64,000 nt of DNA from Gammaproteobacteria bacterium (GTDB lineage Bacteria; Pseudomonadota; Gammaproteobacteria; Xanthomonadales; SZUA-36), in assembly GCA_030431095.1 (NCBI GenBank), contig JAUIJU010000011.1:1-64000 (forward strand). The letters are read 5' to 3'. Under the pieces are notes generated by a model, which saw only the letters and a list, made by a program, of their open reading frames with translations, was not told the DNA's origin and made no database searches. This document shows positions 15,364-22,425 of this stretch, piece by piece; the stretch's first letter is position 1; every line of letters starts with the position of its first letter. The translations under genes and the position numbers were made by a program.

Positions 15364-17151
15364 TCAGATCTGAACCTGCCGGGCGGCCTGGCGAATCGCG
15401 GGCCAGGCCCGCAATGCCCGGGCGAAATCACCCCAGAACTCCCGCCACCAGGCCACCAGGGCGTCACCTTCGAGGTGTTCCGGGTAACCGTCGACCTGGG
15501 CATCGGCCGGGTTGTCGATCAGTTCCCGGTTCAGGCGTTCGACCGCATCTTGCAGGAATGCGCGCCAGGCCGGTGGTGCTTCGACGGCCTCGGCCAGGGC
15601 CCGCTGCAGCTCGCGGAAGTCACGGGCCTTTGCCTCCAGGCCGGCGTCTTCGTAGACGCGACGGATATCCGCCACGCTGCGTTCGGCGAGCTCCTCGTAC
15701 AGGCGCGCCAGTTGACCCAGTCGCTTCAGCGGCTCGGTGGCGGTGGCGCGGTGCTTGTGCTGTTCGACCCAGGCCATGGCGAAGCGGGGAAAAGGCTGGC
15801 GGGTGTCGAAGCGACGTTCTTCCGCGGACCATTCGCGCGGTGGAATGGGCAGGTGCGCGATGGCCCAGGGCAGGTCGACCACCACGCTGTCGGGGTGAAC
15901 GAATTCCACCATGTCGCCGAACAGGCGGTCTTCTCCCCGCTGGATGGGAACATAGGGTGGCAGCAGGCCACGATGATCCAGGCCCGTGAGTTGGGACATA
16001 TTGGCGTGTGGCAGGACGCGCGCCTGGCGTCGCCCGTGCCAGCAATTGCGTTGACCCAGTGCCCGCTCCACCGAGTCGTCATCCGCGGTCAGCCGATCCA
16101 GTGAAGGGCCCTCGAGGCTGGCCAGCCAGTTCATGTTGGTGGTGCCGGCGTCGCCCAGCGAACCGCATTCGGTGATCAGCACGCGCGAATCGCCACGCAG
16201 GCGTTCCATGACTTCCAGGTCGGCGCCTTCGAAAGCGGCGGCGTCCAGGGTGCCGGCGCCCAGCGCGCCCAGGGCGTCGGCCAGGGGTGATCCCAGGCAG
16301 CGCAGGTGGCGGATGAACGGGTCGCGGCCACGCTCCGCACGCTGTTCTGTCCACTCCTCGCGACTGGCGTAAAAGGTGGCTTCGCGCGCGTCGTCACTGA
16401 ACGCGACACCGGGAACACGCTCGGGTTCGTATACCTCGCAAAGGATGTCGTCGTCGAGCACCAGCAGGCGCTGACCCACCGAGAGCAGCAGGGCCACGGT
16501 GCGGGCCAGGCCGCTGGTCCAGTGGTCGGCCCAGCGTTCACGGTCGATCAGAAAGCGCACCTGCTCCTCAACGCTCGGAATCTGGCGGATGATGGACTCC
16601 ATGAAGCCCTTCTGTTCCTCCGCGCCCAGGTACAGCACCGGGCAGTCAGCCCCCTCGGCAAACGCCTCCGCGCTGACCCGGTTGCGTTGCCGGGCTTCAT
16701 CGGTGCGACTGTCGTCGACAATGATGAAGCGGGCCAGGTTGCCCAGGTCGCATTCGGTCTTCACCGACTCCAGGCAGCGCGCCAGGGCTTCGGGGCGTTC
16801 CCAGGTAATGACCGCCGCCACGGGCTTGTCCACGCCGAAATGCGGATTGCCCGCCGGTTGCAGGGTCACTGCGTAGACCTCGGCCGACAGCAACAGGCCG
16901 TCGTTTCGCACGGACTCGAGAACCTGCAGCACGCCATCGCGCTGTCCCTCCAGGGCCGGGTTCAGGCGCACCAGGCGATCGGCGTGATCCGACAGGGTGC
17001 GAAACTGGCGGCATCCCAGCAGCGCCCCGTAGACATCGGGGGTCAGCACGGCGTGCTTGCCGTTGCGGGGATTGCGAACCAGCATCCGACTGGCATCGAG
17101 CGGCCAGGCGCCGCACAGGTCGAAGGCGTACAGTTTTTCCGATGAGCTCAT
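15364..17151 (-). CDS. Glycosyltransferase-like protein with a possible RRE-like N-terminus
   Basis: 595 residues from MSSSEKLYAFD; an upstream frame extension lacks family-like sequence. Residues about 135-260 look like a GT-A fold: VAAVITWERPEALARCLESV, FIIVDDSRTDEARQRN and LLVLDDDILCEVYEPE, the last a DxD-like metal site. The first 90 residues (NPRNGKHAVLTPDVYGALL ... VLQVLESVRNDGLL) resemble the PqqD-like peptide-recognition domains of RiPP enzymes, but this is pattern resemblance only. The C-terminal half has no motif I know. It is a lone gene without a visible precursor peptide. Substrate unknown. Confidence 0.6.
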   Translation of the reverse strand: MSSSEKLYAFDLCGAWPLDASRMLVRNPRNGKHAVLTPDVYGALLGCRQFRTLSDHADRLVRLNPALEGQRDGVLQVLESVRNDGLLLSAEVYAVTLQPAGNPHFGVDKPVAAVITWERPEALARCLESVKTECDLGNLARFIIVDDSRTDEARQRNRVSAEAFAEGADCPVLYLGAEEQKGFMESIIRQIPSVEEQVRFLIDRERWADHWTSGLARTVALLLSVGQRLLVLDDDILCEVYEPERVPGVAFSDDAREATFYASREEWTEQRAERGRDPFIRHLRCLGSPLADALGALGAGTLDAAAFEGADLEVMERLRGDSRVLITECGSLGDAGTTNMNWLASLEGPSLDRLTADDDSVERALGQRNCWHGRRQARVLPHANMSQLTGLDHRGLLPPYVPIQRGEDRLFGDMVEFVHPDSVVVDLPWAIAHLPIPPREWSAEERRFDTRQPFPRFAMAWVEQHKHRATATEPLKRLGQLARLYEELAERSVADIRRVYEDAGLEAKARDFRELQRALAEAVEAPPAWRAFLQDAVERLNRELIDNPADAQVDGYPEHLEGDALVAWWREFWGDFARALRAWPAIRQAARQVQI

Positions 17152-17285
17152 GTTGATGTCCGTGGGCCGGGCAATGGCGGGGTCCAGGCGTGGAAGGCGC
17201 ATTCTACGGGATGCGTCGCGAGGATGGAAAATCACCTGGGGCGGCGCGACTTGCAGCCGCCGAAAAATAAAAGTAATCTACATGC

Positions 17286-17383
17286 AACTATTGACCCGTG
17301 GGCGGTCGGGTATGCCAGCCGGCCGTTTCGGGTGAGATGAGTCTCATCCTCTGATTGCTCCGACGTTGGTCGGAGTTTTTTTT
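17286..17383 (+). ncRNA. Candidate small RNA ending in an intrinsic terminator
   Basis: A perfect terminator on the plus strand (CTCCGAC 17358-17364, loop GTTG, GTCGGAG 17369-17375, then eight T) lies where both neighbouring genes run on the minus strand. TTGCAG (17251-17256) and TAATCT (17274-17279), 17 bp apart, could be its promoter. That would give a transcript of about 100 nt. No open frame of note lies within it. Confidence 0.4.
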
Positions 17384-17403
17384 GGCGGGACGCTGGCGGG
17401 CAT

Positions 17404-18750
17404 TCAGAACCGCCCGGCCGGACCGGGAAAGACCACCGGGCTTTCGTTGCCGTCCTGCGCCACCGCCGCCACGCCGAAGATGTGGTTGTCGATGACCACG
17501 TTCTCCAGCCTGAATTCCCCCACCTTGCCCACGTAGCGGCTGCGTTGCCATTGCGGGGCAGAGGTGTCGCGCCAGTAAACCCGATAGCCCGCAAGCTGCG
17601 GGTCGTCGCCGGGGGTCCAGCGCAGGGTGGTGCTGGGCGACACCATGCCCTCGATGGTCACGTTGTCCGGGGGCGCCGGCGCCCAGGCCATGGCGGCCAG
17701 CGCCACCGCGTTGACGGCCGTCGCGCGCGCCGCAAATTCAAAATCGACGAATTCGATGGTGTCGCCGTAGCGGCGCCCGTCTTCGGTGCGCAGGTCCTGG
17801 TGCTGGCGGTCATAGTGTTCGTTGACCTCCATGATGCGAACGCCCGGGAAGCCGGCCGCGTTGAACGGCCGGTGGTGGCCGCCACGCCCGAAACGGTCCA
17901 GGCGATAGACCATGACCAGGTCCATGCCGATGACGTACTGCTCGCCGACGCGTTGCACGTAGCGCGCCAGGTTGCGCGATGCGGAGTCGACTTCGCCGCC
18001 CTGGCGGTACCGCAAGGTAGCCTCCTCCGGCGTTTCCGCGGCACGGACGCCTTCGGAGAAGACGCGCAGGGAGTGGTTGTTGATGCGCCCATTGATGCCG
18101 GCAATGTTGCCGATCATGTCATTGTTGAGTACCGCATCCAGGTTCCAGCGCTGGTCCTGGGCGTAGTCCGCCACGATCTTGCCGCCGAACAATCCCTGCT
18201 CCTCGCCGGCCAGGGCGGCGTACACGATGGTCCCGGGAAATTGGTACTGGGTGAGTATCCGTGCCGCTTCCAGCGTGCCGGCCAGCCCCGAGGCGTTGTC
18301 ATTGGCGCCCGGTGAATCGCTCAGGCGATTCATCGGATCGGAGACGCGCGAATCGATGTCGCCGGACATCATGACCATGCGTCGCGGGTCACCGCTCCCG
18401 CGCTGAATGGCCACGATACTGACGATCTCGGCCGGGCTGGGAATGCGCTCTTCGCCGCTGACGGTATCACCGATACGAATCACTTCCAGGCAGTTGCCGC
18501 AGCGTTCCGAGATGGCGTTGAATTCCGCCTCGATCCAGCGGCGCGCGGCGCCGATGCCGCGGTCGTCGGAAACCGTTTCGGACAGCGAGTGACGGGTGCC
18601 GAATTCCACGAGGGTTTCGATGTCGCGGGCGATGCGCTCGGCCGAGGGCGCGCTGGCGATCTCGTACAGGCGAAGGTCTTCCGCGGGCGGCACCTGGGCC
18701 CAGGCGCCGGCGGAACCGGCCAGTAACAGGCAGGTGACGAGGTGTTTCAT
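17404..18750 (-). CDS. Secreted M28-family zinc peptidase
   Basis: 448 residues; the ATG at 18750 gives a signal peptide (MKHLVTCLLLAGSAGAWAQ). The M28 fold is recognisable: SPGANDNASG with zinc ligand Asp151, AGEEQGLFGG with the Glu183-Glu184 pair, NNDMIGN, and a late His in NEHYDRQHQ. At the first ligand position the family HxD reads DID (131-133), so the usual His is an Asp. Residues from about 355 form a fibronectin III-like domain (TLRWTPGDDPQLAGYRVYW). Probably a periplasmic or secreted aminopeptidase; specificity is not predictable. Confidence 0.85.
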   Translation of the reverse strand: MKHLVTCLLLAGSAGAWAQVPPAEDLRLYEIASAPSAERIARDIETLVEFGTRHSLSETVSDDRGIGAARRWIEAEFNAISERCGNCLEVIRIGDTVSGEERIPSPAEIVSIVAIQRGSGDPRRMVMMSGDIDSRVSDPMNRLSDSPGANDNASGLAGTLEAARILTQYQFPGTIVYAALAGEEQGLFGGKIVADYAQDQRWNLDAVLNNDMIGNIAGINGRINNHSLRVFSEGVRAAETPEEATLRYRQGGEVDSASRNLARYVQRVGEQYVIGMDLVMVYRLDRFGRGGHHRPFNAAGFPGVRIMEVNEHYDRQHQDLRTEDGRRYGDTIEFVDFEFAARATAVNAVALAAMAWAPAPPDNVTIEGMVSPSTTLRWTPGDDPQLAGYRVYWRDTSAPQWQRSRYVGKVGEFRLENVVIDNHIFGVAAVAQDGNESPVVFPGPAGRF

Positions 18751-18857
18751 GGCTTTCCTCCGGATCCGGTGGCGCGAACCAATGTACCTCCTGCAGCCAG
18801 GCACCGGCAAAAACCGGATTGCACAGGTCGTCCCGGGCGTGGATTGATACGTGGTGC

Positions 18858-18869
18858 CGCGTTAACGCG
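18858..18869. promoter_or_regulatory. 12-bp perfect palindrome CGCGTTAACGCG
   Basis: Self-complementary 12-mer just before the GGA-rich segment that I propose as a small RNA. It could be an operator, but no known regulator is assigned. Confidence 0.3.
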
Positions 18870-18870
18870 T

Positions 18871-19017
18871 TTGTCACTACAGGAGCCCCGGACCGCGTCA
18901 GCGAGCAGGGAACCTTGAGGATTCGGGAGGGGAGTTCCGGACTGTCACTAGGGGATGGCCTTCGTGGCCTGTAGCCAGTCCCGCAAAACGCCGCCGGTTT
19001 TCCGGCGGCGTTTTGCG
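18871..19017 (+). ncRNA. Candidate CsrA/RsmA-binding small RNA (GGA-rich)
   Basis: The plus strand between two minus-strand genes holds eight GGA triplets in 74 nt (18882-18955), far denser than the surroundings. CTACAGG (18877-18883) can pair with CCTGTAG (18968-18974) to close the segment, and GGAAC/GUUCC brings several GGA into a loop. A 16-bp perfect terminator hairpin follows. Density, size (about 145 nt) and terminator match the RsmX/Y/Z-CsrB class, whose GGA motifs sequester CsrA. No GacA-type TGTAAG-N6-CTTACA box and no convincing -10 box is visible. Confidence 0.4.
18982..19017. terminator. Bidirectional terminator, 16-bp perfect stem
   Basis: Arms 18982-18997 and 19002-19017 with loop TTTT; A4 and T4 lie within the stem. 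It sits 60 bp after the carD-like stop on the minus strand and also ends the candidate plus-strand RNA. Confidence 0.8.
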
Positions 19018-19077
19018 TTGTGCGAGGCGTGTTTCCGGGTTGTGGCGGGGTGCCGACCCGGCGTGTTCAGTCCGTGA

Positions 19078-19587
19078 TCAGGACGCGACGTCAGCCAGCA
19101 TCTTGCGTGCCTGTTCCGGGCTCTTGCGCAGCGAGCAGGCCAATTCCTCGGTTAGAAGCTCCAGTGACTGGGCGAGGTGCGCCTTGTCCTGGGCCCGCAG
19201 ACCATCCTTCTCTTCCAGCTTGGTCAAGCCCTTGAACACCTTTGCGTACTCGAAGGGGTCGCCGCGATCGATGGCTGCCTGGTGCGCGTTGGCACGGGCT
19301 TTCCACTGTTTGCTTACTTTTCCTTCATAGGATTTGAGCTCTTCCAGCAGACGCTTGGCTTCGCGGTTGGAAATCAGGGAGCGAACCGTTTCGGGGACGT
19401 CATCCTTGAGAATGGTGAGCTTCAGGTTGTGTCGTTCGAAATACAGCTCGGCATAAGTCGCCTTCGCACGCCCGCCGAAGCTGCGTTCGCCGATGGACTG
19501 GATTTTGCCGATGCCGTGTTGGGGGTGATGGATGGACTCGCCTTTACGAATATTAATGGGAATATCCTTTGCTGATTCTGAAGACAA
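19078..19587 (-). CDS. CarD-family transcriptional regulator
   Basis: 169 residues. The N-terminal KGESIHHPQHGIGKIQSIGER is the CarD/CdnL/TRCF RNA-polymerase-interacting domain, and a helical C-terminal half (about 75-160) would bind DNA at the promoter. Family proteins stabilise open complexes or respond to stress. The only start preceding the domain is TTG (TTG TCT TCA), with no clear ribosome-binding site, so the start is uncertain. Transcribed alone and followed by the strong terminator at 18982-19017. Confidence 0.88.
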   Translation of the reverse strand: MSSESAKDIPINIRKGESIHHPQHGIGKIQSIGERSFGGRAKATYAELYFERHNLKLTILKDDVPETVRSLISNREAKRLLEELKSYEGKVSKQWKARANAHQAAIDRGDPFEYAKVFKGLTKLEEKDGLRAQDKAHLAQSLELLTEELACSLRKSPEQARKMLADVAS

Positions 19588-19806
19588 AAAACGAGCGGGG
19601 AATCCCGCAAGGAATCAACATCTTACACGAAAATCAGCAAAAAAGGAAGGCCTGGAGGCGGCAAAACCGCACTTTATGACGTTTCCGGTGATATGTTTTT
19701 CCACCCCGCCCCGTATGCAGGATTAGGACGGCCGCGAGGTCGTCACGATCTGCCCGATCGCTACCGTGGAAAGGAATCCGCTGTCCGATACTCGGTAGTC
19801 ACATCG
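19588..19806. other. Gap upstream of carD-like gene; no gene seen
   Basis: Moderately A+T-rich at 19600-19700. It must hold the carD promoter on the minus strand. A terminator at its right end on the plus strand has no plus-strand gene to serve, so an unrecognised short transcript may run through here. Confidence 0.3.
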
Positions 19807-19836
19807 AACGCCGCCGCTCTGGCGGCGTTTGTTTTT
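19807..19836 (+). terminator. Intrinsic terminator without an upstream gene
   Basis: AACGCCGCC (19807-19815), loop GCTCT, GGCGGCGTT (19821-19829), then TGTTTTT. It is oriented for plus-strand transcription. Confidence 0.65.
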
Positions 19837-19908
19837 ATGGGAAATGTTGAAGTCGGGGCGCTGGCTTGTGTCGGGCATGACCCCGTGACCCGGAGCCACC
19901 CGTGCCCG

Positions 19909-19968
19909 GCCAACAAGGACACCAACCCCGACCCGGTCAGTCACGGACGAAATTTGATCAGGTCGCTC
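19909..19968 (+). repeat. Dispersed intergenic repeat, copy B
   Basis: Contains CCGACCCGGTCAGTCACGG and ACGAAATTTGATCAGGTC, matching the minus strand of 4699-4760. It lies directly before the cold-shock gene terminator. Confidence 0.55.
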
Positions 19969-19983
19969 CCGCTGCCAGGGCAT

Positions 19984-20012
19984 AAAAAAACCCCGCGGGA
20001 AGCGGGGTTTTT
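19984..20012. terminator. Bidirectional terminator after cold-shock gene
   Basis: An A7 tract, CCCCGC (19991-19996), a short loop, GCGGGG (20002-20007) and T5. It lies 20 bp after the stop of the cold-shock gene on the minus strand. Confidence 0.85.
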
Positions 20013-20031
20013 CGTTCCGTTGTCGGAAGGC

Positions 20032-20238
20032 TCAGCCTTCGGCCACCACGTTGGAGGCCTGGGGACCCTTGGGGCCGTCCTCGACATCGAAGCTGACATT
20101 CTGACCTTCAGCCAGGGTCTTGAAGCCGCTGCCCTGGATGGCTGAGAAGTGCACAAACACGTCCTTGCCACCGTCGGCCGGCGAAATAAAACCGAATCCC
20201 TTGGATTCGTTGAACCATTTAACGGTACCGGTTGCCAT
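20032..20238 (-). CDS. Cold-shock protein, CspA family
   Basis: 68-residue single cold-shock domain that binds RNA and single-stranded DNA as an antiterminator/chaperone. RNP1 KGFGFI and RNP2 VFVHF are intact, within [30 protein letters not shown] precedes the ATG. The gap to the next gene on the right leaves room for the long 5' leader typical of csp genes. Which paralogue (cold-induced or constitutive) cannot be told. Confidence 0.95.
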   Translation of the reverse strand: MATGTVKWFNESKGFGFISPADGGKDVFVHFSAIQGSGFKTLAEGQNVSFDVEDGPKGPQASNVVAEG

Positions 20239-20533
20239 TATGAGTTCCTCTTACACTTGGCATGAAAACTGATCAATCGCTTGCTCAGAACAATCAATTC
20301 GGGTGATACCGCGGTACTTCCCTAAGACCCTGAGGTAATGCAACTAATCTCTTGCTGTCTTTCCCGGAAATGGCGTGTTTCGAACACGGTCACCCGGGCC
20401 AGACGTTGGCTAAAGTACCTGTGCGGACAAGGGATTACAAGCACTTTTCCCATGCATTTTTATGGCATGTTCCCGTCATCGGGCTGGTGTAAAATCGATT
20501 GCCCCGGTCCATTTGCCACCTGGTGCCTGCCCC
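20239..20533. promoter_or_regulatory. Divergent csp/gcvR-like control region
   Basis: 295 bp without a gene. It contains the inverted repeat CGTGTT/AACACG (20374-20379, 20383-20388) and a TAAAAT -10-like box (20490-20495) facing the gcvR-like gene, with transcription then starting near 20502. No clear promoter was found for the csp gene. Confidence 0.4.
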
Positions 20534-21052
20534 TTGAACCAGCCCATCGTCCTTACCGTCATCGCCCGTGACAAGCCCGGCATCGTACAGCGCGTGAGCG
20601 CCGTGCTGCGCGAGTACGGGGGCAGCTGGCACCGCAGCAGCATGAGCCAGCTGGCGGGGCGTTTCGCCGGCATTCTGCAGGGCGTGGTGCCGACCGAACA
20701 GGTCGATGACTGCGTGGCGGCCTTCGAGGCCCTGGAACAGGAAGGCCTGCACGTGGTGGTTCGCCTGGGTGAGCCGGACGAGGCGACCGGAGAAGGCGCC
20801 GAGTACCGCCTGGAGCTGGTGGGCAATGACCGGCCCGGCATCATGGCGGATATCGCCGCGGTGCTCGGGCGTCACGGGGTCAACGTGCAAAGCCTGGAAA
20901 CGCTGGTCGAAGGCGCTTCCATGGCCGGCGGAGCGCTGTTCCGCGCCTGGGCGCAACTGAGCCTGCCGCCCGAAGCGGACGTCACCGTGGTCGAGGAGGC
21001 GCTCGAAGCGCTGGCCAATGACCTGATGGTCGACATTCACTTCGAACGCTGA
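20534..21052 (+). CDS. GcvR-like double-ACT regulatory protein
   Basis: 172 residues with two ACT domains: VLTVIARDKPGIVQRVSAVL (first) and RLELVGNDRPGIMADIAAVL (near 95). This layout matches the glycine cleavage repressor GcvR, which binds glycine and modulates GcvA. The TTG at 20534 starts right at the first domain, as in relatives, and lies downstream of the TAAAAT box. An ATG at 20462 would add 24 residues unlike the family and precede that box. No gcv genes are in the window, so the target is unproven. Confidence 0.8.
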   Translation: MNQPIVLTVIARDKPGIVQRVSAVLREYGGSWHRSSMSQLAGRFAGILQGVVPTEQVDDCVAAFEALEQEGLHVVVRLGEPDEATGEGAEYRLELVGNDRPGIMADIAAVLGRHGVNVQSLETLVEGASMAGGALFRAWAQLSLPPEADVTVVEEALEALANDLMVDIHFER

Positions 21053-21123
21053 AACCGGTGCCGGCCCTGCGTGATTTCGCGGCGCCAGCCTGAACGACGA
21101 CGCATGACCCGGAGCCGCACACC

Positions 21124-21720
21124 ATGCACCACCTACCGCAACGCAAGCGACGGGGTCAGGGCAAGCTCTGGTTAGGCGTGTTGCTGGCCGTGATCGTGGT
21201 CGGCGGCGTGGGCTACTGGCTGCTGGGCCAGCTGGTCCCAGCGGGCGGCGCCCGTTCGCCATCGACAACGACGCCATCTTCGACGACAGCGGCGCCTCGT
21301 CCGTCGTCGTCACCCGCACCATCGTCCCCGGGTCGCAGTGACACCATCCTGACCTGCCAGGCCGAGGGGGGCGAGGTGTTCTACACCAATGCGACGCGTT
21401 GCGACGACGCGGACCTGGAAAACCGGGTCAATGTGTTGCCGGCGTTTACGCCCCCCGCACCCGAGCGCAGCGACTGCCTTGGCGCGCAGGCGAGCGGCGC
21501 ACGGGTGCAGTCCTTCCTGGCGGTGTGCCAGGAGCCTTTCAACCAGGCGCTGGAACTCGAGCCACTGCTGCTCGACAGCCCCGATCCTGCGGTCTCTCGT
21601 GCCGCGCGCCGGTATTGCGCGCTGATCACCGAGGGTGTGCAGGCCGGTTGCATGGCCACCAGTGACCAGTTCTGCTTTCTCCACCTGTGCCGGCAAGGCC
21701 ACGGGCAGGGTGGCGGCTGA
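21124..21720 (+). CDS. Membrane-anchored hypothetical protein with Ser/Thr/Pro linker
   Basis: 198 residues: a basic start, one membrane helix (about 15-38, LWLGVLLAVIVVGGVGYWLL), a low-complexity Ser/Thr/Pro linker (about 44-70) and a cysteine-containing outer domain (TCQAEGGEVFYTNATRCDDA). The Cys pattern suggests disulfides outside the cytoplasm. GGAGCC lies before the ATG. No family recognised with confidence. Confidence 0.65.
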   Translation: MHHLPQRKRRGQGKLWLGVLLAVIVVGGVGYWLLGQLVPAGGARSPSTTTPSSTTAAPRPSSSPAPSSPGRSDTILTCQAEGGEVFYTNATRCDDADLENRVNVLPAFTPPAPERSDCLGAQASGARVQSFLAVCQEPFNQALELEPLLLDSPDPAVSRAARRYCALITEGVQAGCMATSDQFCFLHLCRQGHGQGGG

Positions 21721-21899
21721 CGGGAGCGGTTCGACGCGCACGGCCTGGTAACCGCTGACGCCCGAACGAGGCGCCCGGCATCGAGCTGCGCCCAGCGGTC
21801 GCGTGGATGGCCGAGCCGGTCAAGCGCTTGTCCGCGTTGGCGCATTGCCGATCGACGAGTCCGCCTAGACTGGACCCTCAGCAGGTTCGGGGAACCCCC

Positions 21900-22379
21900 A
21901 TGAGCTACCGCCAGCAATTCGAACAGACCATTCAGGCCATCCTGGGCGCCTGCCCCGTCCCGGCGACAGACGGGCGGACGTTGTGGCCGGACAGCCTCAC
22001 CGACGAAGGTGTGGCCTATGGCGAGCAGGAGCAGCTCGACGCGGAGGAGGCGGCATGCTGGTATTTGTCCGCCGCCGCCTTGATCCGCATGTGCGACGGC
22101 GACCTGGGCGTGCCACTGGCGACTCGCATTCTGCGCGCCGCACGTGACCACGCGTCGCGCAACGCCCTGGGCCAAGCGCTGCTCGAGGCCCTGGCGCGCA
22201 TGGAAGAAGAGCGCTTTGACTGGATCAAGGCCAACCACGAAACCCAGGGGGCTGCCCTACGCGCCATCCGTCCGGTTCCGGCGGGCTTGGACCACGTCGA
22301 CGACTTCACACCGCCGCCCGATTGGCCGGACCTGCTCGAGCGCCTGCTGGACGAACCGCGTCACACCGCGAGCGGCTGA
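21900..22379 (+). CDS. Hypothetical protein
   Basis: 159 residues from ATG 21900, which has GGGGA upstream; an earlier in-frame start lacks one. Soluble and acidic, with helices rich in Ala and Leu. No signal peptide or known motif. It ends 46 bp before the ABC exporter gene and may be cotranscribed. Confidence 0.6.
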   Translation: MSYRQQFEQTIQAILGACPVPATDGRTLWPDSLTDEGVAYGEQEQLDAEEAACWYLSAAALIRMCDGDLGVPLATRILRAARDHASRNALGQALLEALARMEEERFDWIKANHETQGAALRAIRPVPAGLDHVDDFTPPPDWPDLLERLLDEPRHTASG

Positions 22380-22425
22380 CCGATCGCGCATCCGGTTTTC
22401 ACTTCCGGGCGGGTAGAATCTCCGC

